A stretch of DNA of 64,000 nt, taken from NCBI GenBank assembly GCA_963806145.1, contig CAWDXD010000043.1, positions 124,001 through 188,000 of the forward strand. Reading direction: 5' to 3'. Numbering within the stretch: the stretch's first letter is position 1; each line of letters opens with the position of its first letter. The notes beneath the pieces were generated by a model. The model searched no databases. It saw only the letters and a program-made list of their open reading frames with translations, and was not told where the DNA came from. A program made the translations under genes and the position numbers. Source of the stretch: DASXKD01 sp963806145. GTDB taxonomy: Bacteria > Actinomycetota > Actinomycetes > Streptosporangiales > Streptosporangiaceae. This document shows positions 1 to 8,140 of the stretch, piece by piece.

Positions 1-365
1 GCCAGGCCGCCTCGGTGGCCGGGCGCCCCTACGTGGAGAGCTGCCGGGCGCTGGGCATCCCCGCGCACCGGATCCTGCTGCGGCATATCCTGCCCAACTC
101 GGTCACGCCGCTGATCGTGCAGGTGTCGCTGGACTTCGGCGGGGTGATCCTCACCGTGTCGGCCCTGTCGTTCCTCGGCCTCGGCGCCCAGGACCCGACC
201 CCCGACTGGGGGCTGATGGTGGCCGAGGGCCAGAACTATTTCACCACCGCCTGGTGGGTCGTCACCTTCCCCGGCCTGGCGATCCTGCTCACCGCGTTCG
301 CCTTCACGCTGCTCGGCGACGGGCTGCGGGACCTGCTTGACCCGAAGCGGACGTTCCTGCGATGA
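1..365 (+). CDS. Oligopeptide/dipeptide ABC transporter permease (DppC/OppC type), C-terminal part
   Basis: The window opens inside this gene; about 121 codons remain. It is the second membrane-channel subunit of a peptide-type ABC importer. The visible part begins at the cytoplasmic EAA loop that docks on the ATPases (pattern around GIPAHRILLRHILPN), then shows two hydrophobic segments (around TPLIVQVSLDFGG to SFLGLG, and WWVVTFPGLAILL) and the usual short LLDPKRT tail. Its TGA overlaps the ATG of the next gene (ATGA), so it belongs to one operon with the two ATPases. The substrate cannot be read from this piece; peptides are the default for the family. Confidence 0.93.
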   Translation, partial: QAASVAGRPYVESCRALGIPAHRILLRHILPNSVTPLIVQVSLDFGGVILTVSALSFLGLGAQDPTPDWGLMVAEGQNYFTTAWWVVTFPGLAILLTAFAFTLLGDGLRDLLDPKRTFLR

Positions 366-1138
366 GGCTCGCGATCACCGGACTGCAGGTCAGCTTCGGC
401 ACCCGCCGGGTGGTGGACGTGGCCGAACTGCACGTCGGCGCGGCCGAGATCGTCGGGCTGGCCGGGGAGAGCGGTTCTGGCAAGTCCATGACCACGCTGG
501 CCGTGCTCGGCCTGGCGCACACCGTCGGCGCCACCGTGCGCGGCAGCATCACGCTGGACGGCGCCGAGCTGACCGGCCTGTCCCAGCGCGAACTGCGGCA
601 GGTGCGCGGACGGCGGATCGCGGCGATCTTCCAGAGCCCGGCGACCGCGTTCAGCCCGGTGTACCGGCTCGGCAGCGTGGTGCACCGCGCGCTGCGGCTG
701 CACGGCATGTCCAAGAGCGAGGCAGCCGAGGCGGCCGGGCGGGCGATGCGCCAGGTGCTGCTGTCTCCCGGCCTGCTCGACAGGTACCCCTCGCAGCTGT
801 CCGGCGGGCAACTGCAGCGGGTCGCGATCGCCATCGCGCTGGCGCTGCGCGCCGAGGTGCTGCTCGCCGACGAGCCGACCAGCGCCCTCGATGTGACCGT
901 GCAGGCCGAGGTGCTGGAAGTGCTCAGGGAACTGCGCGACCGCGACGGCATGTCGGTCCTGTTCATCAGCCATGATCTGGCGGTCGTCGGGGAGTTGTGC
1001 GACCGGGTGGCGATCATGCGGGAGGGCCGGATCGTCGAACAGGGCCCGGCGGCGCGGGTCCTGTCCGCCCCGGCCGACCCCTATACCGCGGATCTGCTCG
1101 CCGCGGTGCCGGTGATCAGGGCGGAGGCCGGGCCGTGA
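362..1138 (+). CDS. Peptide ABC transporter ATP-binding protein (DppD/OppD type)
   Basis: This 258-residue protein is the first of two cytoplasmic ATPases that power the importer. Walker A is GESGSGKS (about residues 35-42), the signature is LSGGQLQR (about 146-153), Walker B is LLADEP followed by TSALD, and the switch histidine lies in ISHDLAVV. It is shorter than typical OppD (about 320-330) because the C-terminal extension with the CxFxPRC motif is missing; it stops soon after DPYTADLL. The start overlaps the upstream permease stop and its own stop overlaps the next GTG (GTGA), so the three genes are translationally coupled. The family assignment is secure; the substrate is not. Confidence 0.95.
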   Translation: MRLAITGLQVSFGTRRVVDVAELHVGAAEIVGLAGESGSGKSMTTLAVLGLAHTVGATVRGSITLDGAELTGLSQRELRQVRGRRIAAIFQSPATAFSPVYRLGSVVHRALRLHGMSKSEAAEAAGRAMRQVLLSPGLLDRYPSQLSGGQLQRVAIAIALALRAEVLLADEPTSALDVTVQAEVLEVLRELRDRDGMSVLFISHDLAVVGELCDRVAIMREGRIVEQGPAARVLSAPADPYTADLLAAVPVIRAEAGP

Positions 1139-2216
1139 CCGCGGCGGCACGCGGCCGGCCGGTATCTCCCGCGGCCGGCGGGCCGGACGGGAGCCCGCTG
1201 CTGGACATCAGCGAGCTGGCGGTGCGGTTCGGCCCGGTCCGCGCCGTGGACGGGGTGAGCCTGCAACTGCCGCCCGGACCCTGTGGCCTCGGGCTCGTCG
1301 GGGAGAGCGGCTCCGGGAAGACGACCATAGGCCGGGCGGTGCTGCGGCTGGTACGGACGTCCGGCGGGATCGTCCGTTTTGACGGAAAAGACATCGCGGG
1401 ACTGCGCGGGAGAGCGCTGCAGGACTACCGGCGCGCCGTGCAGATCGTGTTCCAGGACCCCGACGGGGTGCTGGACCCGCGGATGCGGATCGGCACGACC
1501 ATCGCGGAGGCCCTGGTCGCGCACCGGATGGCCGGCCTGCGGCCAGCCGCGCGGCAGGCCCGGGCCCTGCTGACCGAGGTCGGGCTGGATCCGGCGTTCG
1601 CGGCCAGGTACCCGCACCAGCTCTCCGGCGGGCAGCGCCAGCGGGTGTCCATCGCCCGGGCCCTGTCGGTGCGGCCGCGGCTGCTGGTGCTGGACGAGCC
1701 GACCAGCGCGCTGGACGTGCGGGCGCAGGCGGCGATTCTGGCGCTGGTCGGCCGGTTGCGGGCGCAGCGGGACCTGGCCTACCTGCTGATCACCCACAAC
1801 CTCGCCATCGTGAGCGAGCTGTGCGAGCAGACCGCGGTGCTCTACCTGGGCCGGGTGGCGGAGAGCGGGCCGACCGGCGCGCTGCTCGGCCGCCCCGCCC
1901 ACCCCTACACCAGGGCGCTGCGCTCGGCCGTGCCGGAACTGGGCAGCTCCCCCGCGGCCAGGGTGGTGCTGCCCGGCGAGCCACCGGACGCGGCGAACCC
2001 GCCGGCGGGCTGCGTGTTCCATCCGCGGTGCCCGCTGGCGGTGGACCGGTGCCGGGCCGAGGTCCCGGTGCTGCGCCCGTCGCGTCCGGCCGGCTGGCCG
2101 CCTGCCACCGTGCCGAGGAGGTGCTGGCTACTTCTTCCGCATCGCCAGGCCCGGTGCCAGCCAGTACGGCGGAAGGTAGCCCGCCAGGCTCGACAGCGGC
2201 AGCACCTCCGGCCTGA
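1135..2216 (+). CDS. Peptide ABC transporter ATP-binding protein (DppF/OppF type), probable frameshift near the C terminus
   Basis: This is the second ATPase of the importer. It has Walker A GESGSGKT, signature LSGGQRQR, Walker B LVLDEP with TSALD, and the OppF/DppF C-terminal motif CVFHPRCPLA. The GTG start at 1135 overlaps the previous stop. The starting frame stays open far past the expected end, antisense to two genes, and loses family resemblance after about 2075. The expected family ending (LAACHRAEE) appears in the frame two bases on, which closes at 2216. One missing base at about 2072-2090 would join them. The real end would then overlap the convergent M24 gene by about 90 bases. A sequencing indel is the simplest explanation. 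Confidence 0.85.
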
Positions 2217-3546
2217 GCCGGATCCCGAGCTGGTCCGCCATGAACTCGCGGCGGCGGCCGATCCGGGCCCACGCCTCCGGGTAGCGGTTCGCGAGCTGGG
2301 CGCGGGCGCCCTCGTCGGCCAGGGCGACGCCGTCCTCGATGTTCGTGGTGTGGTACGCCGTGCCGGTCGCCGGGATGATGTCGAGCTGCAGCGTCATCCC
2401 GGACCGCAGCACCACGTCCGAGCCGGGCCACACCGGCGAGCTGGGCCATTCGTCGAGGTGGATGAAGTGCCCGGGGTTGAGCTGCACGCCGAAGAACGGG
2501 TCCCCGAGACGCCGGCGGACCAGGGCGGACAGCTCGCCGCCGGTGACGCCGATGCCGATCGTCTCGTACCAGGCGCAGGCGCAGGCGAAGTAGGGCGCGA
2601 CCAGCTTGTCCACGTAGTCGCTCACCCCGGCGGGCAGGTCGCCGGCCGAGGCGGCGAGGAAGCCGCCGCGGGCGATGTTGCTGCCCCAGTACCCGAGGGC
2701 GGCGCTCATCGGGTCGCCGCGGCGCAGCTCGCGCCCGGACGAGCTGGCCAGCCCGAGCGCGGCCCGCTCGCCGGACAGCACCATCGGGTGGTAGGAGAAC
2801 GGCAGCCCGATCGGGCGGAACTGCGAGAACGCGTCGAACTCGGTCATGCCGGGGCGCACCGCGAGCAGCATCCGGCGCATGGCCGCCGAGCCGTGGGTGG
2901 CGGCGAACTCGAAACACGCGATCTGGTCGATGTCATTGACCAGGCGCAGCCCGGATCCGGGGCGGACGAACAGCCCGGAGGCGTTCACCGGCTCGCAGCC
3001 CAGCGCGCGCACCACGCTCACCAGGTAGGCGGGCACCTCGATCCAGTCCCCCGCCCCTTCCTCGTCGTCGGGGCCGAAGTACTTCCAGCCGGCGAGGCCG
3101 ACCCGCCGGGCGCCGGGGCCGGACGCGCCGGCCGGCCCGGCGCCGCCCAGGCCGGCCTCGGCGAGCAGGCTGCGGAGCGGCCTGCTCTCGGCCCTGGGCT
3201 GGTTGACCAGGCTGAAGCTCTGGTACCTGATCACCTCCACGCCGGGCGGCACCACGGCCGCGTAGGCGACGCCCTCGTTGCCGACAAGCAGCACCGGAGC
3301 ACGGCCCGGCACGAGGATGAGCAGCGCCTCCTCGAACCTCGGGTCGAAGCGGGTCAGGTAGGCGAGGTTGGCGAAGTGCTCCCGGTCGGCGTAGACCAGC
3401 AGCGCGTCCAGCCCGGCGGCTGCCGCCGCATCCGCCGCCGCGGCCAGGCGCGCCCGGTAGGTCGCGGTGGGCACCGACGGCTCGGCGGACGGCAGCCCGA
3501 AATCGGGGATCCCGATCTCGGCAAGCTCGACGTCCGCCACCGTCAC
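2128..3546 (-). CDS. M24-family (creatinase/aminopeptidase P fold) protein with degenerate metal site
   Basis: This 472-residue protein has the two-part architecture of M24 enzymes: an N-terminal creatinase-like domain (LLVYADREHFANLAYLTRF, about residues 49-67) and a C-terminal pita-bread domain. Parts of the active-site pattern remain (GHFIHLDEW, and NIEDGVAL for the last Glu region), but the stretch that should hold two Asp ligands after LRRGD reads ALGYWGSNIARGG, and the first Glu position is Asp in TLQLDIIP. It may be a metal-free hydrolase like creatinase, or inactive. Start is GTG at 3546; a second in-frame GTG lies two codons later. It converges on the peptide importer, consistent with handling of an imported amide or peptide. 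Confidence 0.85.
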   Translation of the reverse strand: MTVADVELAEIGIPDFGLPSAEPSVPTATYRARLAAAADAAAAAGLDALLVYADREHFANLAYLTRFDPRFEEALLILVPGRAPVLLVGNEGVAYAAVVPPGVEVIRYQSFSLVNQPRAESRPLRSLLAEAGLGGAGPAGASGPGARRVGLAGWKYFGPDDEEGAGDWIEVPAYLVSVVRALGCEPVNASGLFVRPGSGLRLVNDIDQIACFEFAATHGSAAMRRMLLAVRPGMTEFDAFSQFRPIGLPFSYHPMVLSGERAALGLASSSGRELRRGDPMSAALGYWGSNIARGGFLAASAGDLPAGVSDYVDKLVAPYFACACAWYETIGIGVTGGELSALVRRRLGDPFFGVQLNPGHFIHLDEWPSSPVWPGSDVVLRSGMTLQLDIIPATGTAYHTTNIEDGVALADEGARAQLANRYPEAWARIGRRREFMADQLGIRLRPEVLPLSSLAGYLPPYWLAPGLAMRKK

Positions 3547-3603
3547 GTTTCGGCCTGGGGCACGGGCGGCGGGGGCGCGTCCCAGTTCACGTCGCCCTGC
3601 TCG

Positions 3604-5032
3604 TCACTGCTCGTGGCCGACCAGCACCGTCGCGCCGCGGCGCAGCGCGCCGGGGTTGCGCGACTCCCGCCACAGCATGTAGCCGAAGCCGACGATCAGC
3701 GCGGCGATAAACAGGTAGGGCGTGATGTCGAACGGCCAGGGCGGCCGCGGGTAGACGGTCACGAACAGCACCGGCAGCAGGGCCAGCGTGCCGATCCACG
3801 GCAGCACCCCGTGCCGCCAGACGTTGAAGTCCGCGGCGTGTTCCCGGCGGATGTAGGCCGTGAGCGCCAGGTTCGCCATCACGTAGAGGACGATCACGGC
3901 CAGCGTCGCGATGGTACCAAGGAACCCGAAGATGTCGGCGGGCTCCAGCAGCAAGCCAACGAGGAGGATCGCCACGATCCCGCACAACTGCTGGAACGCG
4001 ATCGCGAACGTCGGGGTGTGGTACTTGGGATTGATCCGGCCGAACTGCGGCCGGCAGCGTGCCCGCCTGCCCCATCGTGTACATCACCCGGGACGCCGCG
4101 TTCGTGCAGGCCAGCCCGACGCCGATGGCGCTGTTGATGATCGCGAAGACGACGAACCACCAGCCGGCGCCCCATAGCGCGTGGCCGAGGACGTAGTACG
4201 GGTTGGCGTTGGACGCGAACGCGGCCATGTTGCCTGTGCCCCAGCCGATGGCGGTGGCGTAGGAGGTGAAGATGTAGAAGCCGCCGATGGCGAACAGCGA
4301 GACCATGACCGCGCGGCTGATGAACCTGCCCGGCTTGCGCGTCTCCTGGGCGAGCGGCGCGGGCGCCTCGAAGCCGCTCAGCGCCAGCACAGAGAACACC
4401 ATCCCGGCGAGAACCCCGCCGAAGCCGTGCGGCGCGAGGCTCGGTTGCAGCGGCGCCGTATAAGAGGAGCCGGGGCCGGGATTGACCAGGAAGGTGATCG
4501 CCAGCGCGAGCATGATCAGCATCTCGATCGCACCGAAGATGATCGTCGTGCGCATGGACAGCTTGATGCCGAAGTGGGTCAGCACCCACACGATGGCGAA
4601 GGTCGCCAGCGCGAAGATCCACCACGGGATGTCCACGCTGAAGGCGTCCTGAATCGTGGTCGAGAGCAGGTAGCCGAGGAAGCCGATGGCCCCGGCCGGG
4701 CCGATGATGTCGTAGATCAGGTAGCTCCACGTCGTCATGAAACCGCTGCGATCACCCAGCCCCCGGGTGGCGAAGGAGTAGTAGCCGCCGCTGGACGGCA
4801 TGTACTTGGAGAACTGGGAGACCGTGTTCCCGATGAAGTAGCAGACGATCGTCGTCAGCAGGAACGAGATCGGCATGGCCGGCCCGGCCTTGAGGGCGAT
4901 GATCGGGAACGTGAACACGATGTTGATCGACGGCGCGATGTGCGTGATGCCCTGGAACACGACCTGGGGTAGATCAAGCACGCTGCGCCGCAGGCTCGGG
5001 TCAGCGGTGTTGCTAGCGGTTTCGGCAGTCAC
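3604..5032 (-). CDS. APC-superfamily amino acid permease, interrupted by one frameshift
   Basis: This is an inner-membrane amino-acid/polyamine/organocation transporter of about 475 residues with many hydrophobic helices. The N-terminal frame runs from GTG 5032 (good GGGAGG site upstream) with the typical QGITHIAPSINIVFTFP start and a QETRKPGRF loop, through MYTMGQAGTLPAA. There the frame breaks. An extra base near 4046 must be skipped to recover FGRINPKYHTPTFAIAF and then the last helices (CGIVAILLVGLLLEP onward), which end at 3604. Both halves fit one permease, so the break is a sequencing indel or a recent mutation. A LacI-type operator lies about 40 bases upstream. Substrate unknown. Confidence 0.88.
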
Positions 5033-5073
5033 GAGAACCTCCCTTGACGGGGGCCAACCTGGTTCCGCTCATT

Positions 5074-5091
5074 TGCGCAATCGGTTTCGCA
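5074..5091. promoter_or_regulatory. LacI-family operator in the divergent permease/LacI gap
   Basis: The 18-base site TGCGCAATCGGTTTCGCA is centred on CG and has the AA-x-CG-x-TT core of LacI-family operators; six of eight positions of the half sites are dyad-symmetric. It lies between the APC permease (start 5032, minus strand) and the LacI-family gene (start 5304), so the LacI protein probably controls the permease and possibly itself. The link is inferred from position and motif. Confidence 0.65.
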
Positions 5092-5303
5092 ATTTTACGA
5101 ATCGGCTGAACACGGCGTCAATAGCCGAGATTTGTGCCCTACGTGCGACCGTGGTCCCGCGGTGCCCACGGCGCAGCTTACGACCGGGCTGGCCAGTGAC
5201 GCCCGGTGCCGGCGCGGCGAGGTACGCTCGGCACATGACGCTGCGGACCGCCGAGCGCAACCGGTCGCGCGCATTGCCTTGCCGAACGGCGCGGGATCGT
5301 TAG

Positions 5304-6404
5304 ATGGCGACCATCCAGGACGTGGCCAGAGCGGCCGGAGTGGCGGCCTCGACGGTCTCCCGCTACCTCAACGGCCAGCTCCGGGTGACCCCGGCCACCG
5401 AGGCGAGGCTGCTGGACGCGGTCGCCACCCTCGGCTACGTGCCCAACGTCCAGGCGAAGAACCTGGCCCGGCGCCGCTCGGGCGCCATCGGGTTCGTGGT
5501 GCCGGAGATGAGCAACCCGTACTTCGGCTCGATCGCCGACCACGTGGTCGAGGAGGTGGAGCGCCGCGGGCTGATGGTGCTGCTCTGCTCGACGCGCAGC
5601 CAGGCGGTGAAGGAGTCCAGCTACATCGACCTGCTCGCGTCCGGTGCCATCGACGGGATGCTCTACCTCGGCTCGTTCCGGTCCAACGTGCGGCTGGCCG
5701 CGGCGATCCACGGCGGGCTGCCGGTGGTCGTGGTGGACGAGCCGATCGCCGGCCTGCCCGAGGTGCACAGCGTGGTGATGGACGACTACGCGGGCGGATA
5801 CCAGGCCGCCAGCTACCTGGTGGCGCTCGGGCACCGCAGGATCGCGTTCGTGTCCGGCCCGGCCGAACTCGGCTCGGTGGCCGAGCGGCGCCGTGGCTAT
5901 ATTGACGCGCTGGTGAAGGCCGGCATCGATCCAGAAGCGCAGCTCAACCTGCCCGGGCACTTCACCGAGCAGTTCGGGGCCAGCGTGCTGCCGCGGCTGC
6001 TTGCCGGGCCGGAGCCGCCCACCGCGGCGTTCGTGGCCAGCGACTACATCGCCCTCGGCATGCTGTCCGCGGCGGAGACGCACGGCATCCGGGTACCCGA
6101 GGACCTGTCGGTGGTGGGCTTCGACGACATCAGGTTCAGCCAGTACGTACGGCCACGGCTGACCACGATCAGGTCCCCGGTCGAGCGCCTCGCCCAGATC
6201 GGCGTGGAACTGCTGTTCGAACGGCTGGCCGGGACCGCCGGGCCGGCCAGGACCGAGGTGCTGCCCGTGGAACTCATCGTCCGGGAGTCCGCCGGCCCGC
6301 CGGCAGCCGCCGCGGCGCCACCCGCCCGGCAGCGCACCGCGCCCCCCTTCTCCCCCGCGGCTTCTCATCCCCCCGCGCGTCCCGAGGAGAGCGAGGTCAC
6401 CTGA
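5304..6404 (+). CDS. LacI-family transcriptional regulator
   Basis: This 366-residue repressor starts with a standard LacI helix-turn-helix and hinge (ATIQDVARAAGVAASTVSRY, residues 2-21, then PNVQAKNLARRRS). A periplasmic-binding-protein-like effector domain follows (GAIGFVVPEMSNPYF; VVGFDDIRFSQYVRPRLTTI near the end). The C terminus carries an extra Ala/Pro-rich tail of about 40 residues that is not part of the fold. Its TGA overlaps the ATG of the next gene (TGATG), so the two are coupled. The operator-like dyad at 5074-5091 is the probable binding site. The ligand is unknown; the neighbourhood suggests an amino-acid or peptide derivative. Confidence 0.95.
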   Translation: MATIQDVARAAGVAASTVSRYLNGQLRVTPATEARLLDAVATLGYVPNVQAKNLARRRSGAIGFVVPEMSNPYFGSIADHVVEEVERRGLMVLLCSTRSQAVKESSYIDLLASGAIDGMLYLGSFRSNVRLAAAIHGGLPVVVVDEPIAGLPEVHSVVMDDYAGGYQAASYLVALGHRRIAFVSGPAELGSVAERRRGYIDALVKAGIDPEAQLNLPGHFTEQFGASVLPRLLAGPEPPTAAFVASDYIALGMLSAAETHGIRVPEDLSVVGFDDIRFSQYVRPRLTTIRSPVERLAQIGVELLFERLAGTAGPARTEVLPVELIVRESAGPPAAAAAPPARQRTAPPFSPAASHPPARPEESEVT

Positions 6405-7150
6405 TGCGGGTACTGCTTTGCGGCGAAAGCTGGGTCACCCACAGCCTCCACATCAAGGGGGTCGATTCGTTTAGTACCAGCTCTTACGTTGAAGGCGCCG
6501 GCCACCTGCGCGCGGCTCTCGCGGGCGCGGACATCGACGTCGACTACCTGCCCGGGCATCTGGTGCCCGGGCAGTTCCCGGCGACCGCCGACGAGTTTGG
6601 CGCGTACCAGGCGGTCATCCTCAGCGACATCGGGGCGAACAGCATCCTGCTGGCCCCGCAGACGTTCGAGCAGTCCCGGCCCTCCCCTGACCGGCTCGCC
6701 GCGGTGGAGCGGTACGTGCATGACGGCGGCGGGCTGCTGATGATCGGCGGCTACCTGTCCTTCGCCGGCATCGAGGGCAAGGCGCGCTATCACGGCACCC
6801 CGGTCGAGGCTGCCCTGCCCGTGCTGATCAGCAGCGTGGACGACCGGGCCGAGCGCCCGCAGGGCGTGGTCCCCGAACCGGTGGCTGCGGACCACCCGGT
6901 GCTGCGCGGGGTCCCGGGGCCCTGGCCGGCCGTGCTCGGCTACAACCGGGTCACCGCGCGGGAGGGCACCGAGGTGGTGGTGCGCTGCGGCGCTGACCCC
7001 CTGGTGGCCTGCACCCGGTACGACCGGGGCCGGAGCGCGGTCTTCACCTCCGACTGCGCCCCGCACTGGGCGCCGCCGGAGTTCCTGGACTGGCCTGGTT
7101 ACCAGGTGCTGTGGCCGAACCTGATCCGCTGGCTCGCCGGGGAGCTCTGA
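6404..7150 (+). CDS. Glutamine-amidotransferase-like protein (PF07090/DUF1355 type)
   Basis: This 248-residue cytoplasmic protein resembles the class-I glutamine-amidotransferase-like family PF07090: it begins MRVLLCGESWVTHSLHIKG, has GGGLLMIGGYLSFAG in the middle and ends with CAPHWAPPEF and GYQVLWPNLIRWLAG. The nucleophile elbow of true amidotransferases (GxCxG) is not visible; the equivalent stretch reads MIGGYLSF, so glutaminase activity is doubtful. Start is translationally coupled to the LacI gene. In related clusters such proteins sit with ABC importers and LacI regulators; a role in processing the imported compound is inference. Confidence 0.82.
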   Translation: MRVLLCGESWVTHSLHIKGVDSFSTSSYVEGAGHLRAALAGADIDVDYLPGHLVPGQFPATADEFGAYQAVILSDIGANSILLAPQTFEQSRPSPDRLAAVERYVHDGGGLLMIGGYLSFAGIEGKARYHGTPVEAALPVLISSVDDRAERPQGVVPEPVAADHPVLRGVPGPWPAVLGYNRVTAREGTEVVVRCGADPLVACTRYDRGRSAVFTSDCAPHWAPPEFLDWPGYQVLWPNLIRWLAGEL

Positions 7151-7203
7151 CACCCGCCGCCGTGGTGCCCGCCCGGCGCCCGCCGCCGGCTGCCGCGACG
7201 CGC

Positions 7204-7241
7204 TTGACCCTCACGTAGCGTCAGGCTGCACAGTGGAGCCG
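7204..7241 (+). promoter_or_regulatory. TipA/MerR-type promoter with 19-bp spacer and dyad operator
   Basis: TTGACC (7204-7209) is followed after 19 bases by a weak -10 (CACAGT, 7229-7234). Between them lies the dyad CCTCACGTAGCGTCAGG (7209-7225), whose arms match as CCT-ACG and CGT-AGG. A 19-bp spacer with a central dyad is the hallmark of MerR-family activated promoters. Transcription would start about at the GTG of the regulator (7241), so the mRNA may be leaderless. Autoregulation is expected by analogy with tipA. Confidence 0.7.
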
Positions 7242-8026
7242 TGGACGGTTACACGGTCGGCGAGGTCGCCCGCCTGGCTCACGTCTCGGTGCGGACGCTG
7301 CACCACTACGACGGAATCGGGCTGCTGACGCCCAGCGCCCGCAGCGCGGGCGGTTACCGCCTCTACTCAGAGTCCGACCTGCGCCGGCTGCGCCAGGTGC
7401 TGTTCTACCGGGAACTGGAGTTCGGGCTGGAGGAGATCGCCGAGATCCTCGCCGATCCGTCCGCCGGAACCGACGACCACCTGCGCAGGCAGCACCGGCT
7501 GCTGCGGGAGCGGCACGCCCGCGACCGGGCGCTGCTTGCCGCGATCGAAAGGGAGATGGAGGCACGGAAGATGGGCATCTCGCTCACGCCGGAGGAGCAG
7601 TTCGAGATATTCGGCACCGACAAGCTCGAGGAGCATACCGAGGAGGCCAGGCAGCGCTGGGGCGACACGGACGCCTGGCAGCAGTCACGGCGGCGCACCG
7701 CGGCCTACACCAAGGACGACTGGATCGCGATCAAGGCCGAGTCCGACGCCAGCATCAACGGGTTCACCAGCGCACTGCGGGCCGGGGAACCGGCCACCGG
7801 AACCGCCGCGATGGACCTGGCCGAGGCGCACCGCCAGCACATCTCCCGGTGGTTCTACGACTGCGACTATGAGATGCACCGCGGCCTCGCCGACATCTAC
7901 ACGGCCGACGCCAGGTACATCGCGGCCTACGACGAGATCGAGCCCGGGCTCGCCCTGTACGTCCGGGACGCGATGTACGCCAACGCCGACCGCGGGCAGG
8001 GCCGGGGTCCGGCCGGGGCTGGCTGA
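7241..8026 (+). CDS. MerR-family regulator of the TipA type (HTH plus TipAS antibiotic-binding domain)
   Basis: This 261-residue activator has an N-terminal MerR winged helix (YTVGEVARLAHVSVRTLHHY, residues 4-23), a long coiled-coil helix around residues 80-110, and a C-terminal TipAS-like domain (FEIFGTDKLEEHTEEARQRWGDT; HRQHISRWFYDCDYEMHRGLADIY). In Streptomyces TipA the last domain covalently binds thiopeptide antibiotics through a cysteine; a Cys is present here in FYDCDYEMH. GTG is taken as start because it fits directly after the MerR-type promoter. It stands alone and probably regulates itself and multidrug-response genes elsewhere. Confidence 0.93.
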   Translation: MDGYTVGEVARLAHVSVRTLHHYDGIGLLTPSARSAGGYRLYSESDLRRLRQVLFYRELEFGLEEIAEILADPSAGTDDHLRRQHRLLRERHARDRALLAAIEREMEARKMGISLTPEEQFEIFGTDKLEEHTEEARQRWGDTDAWQQSRRRTAAYTKDDWIAIKAESDASINGFTSALRAGEPATGTAAMDLAEAHRQHISRWFYDCDYEMHRGLADIYTADARYIAAYDEIEPGLALYVRDAMYANADRGQGRGPAGAG

Positions 8027-8140
8027 CTTCGGGGTTTCACTTGCCAAATCGCAACTAACTCCACCAGGGTGGTCAAGGAAACAGCCCATGTTACGGTCGT
8101 GCACTGCTGTGGTGCGCGGCAAATCCCCCCTGGGAGCGAC

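Noticed and set aside
2217..4137. Long open frame continuing the OppF-like ATPase for another 640 codons on the plus strand.
   Set aside because: It is antisense to the M24 and permease genes, is Arg/Gly/Ala-rich without domains, and the family ending is found in another frame at 2216.
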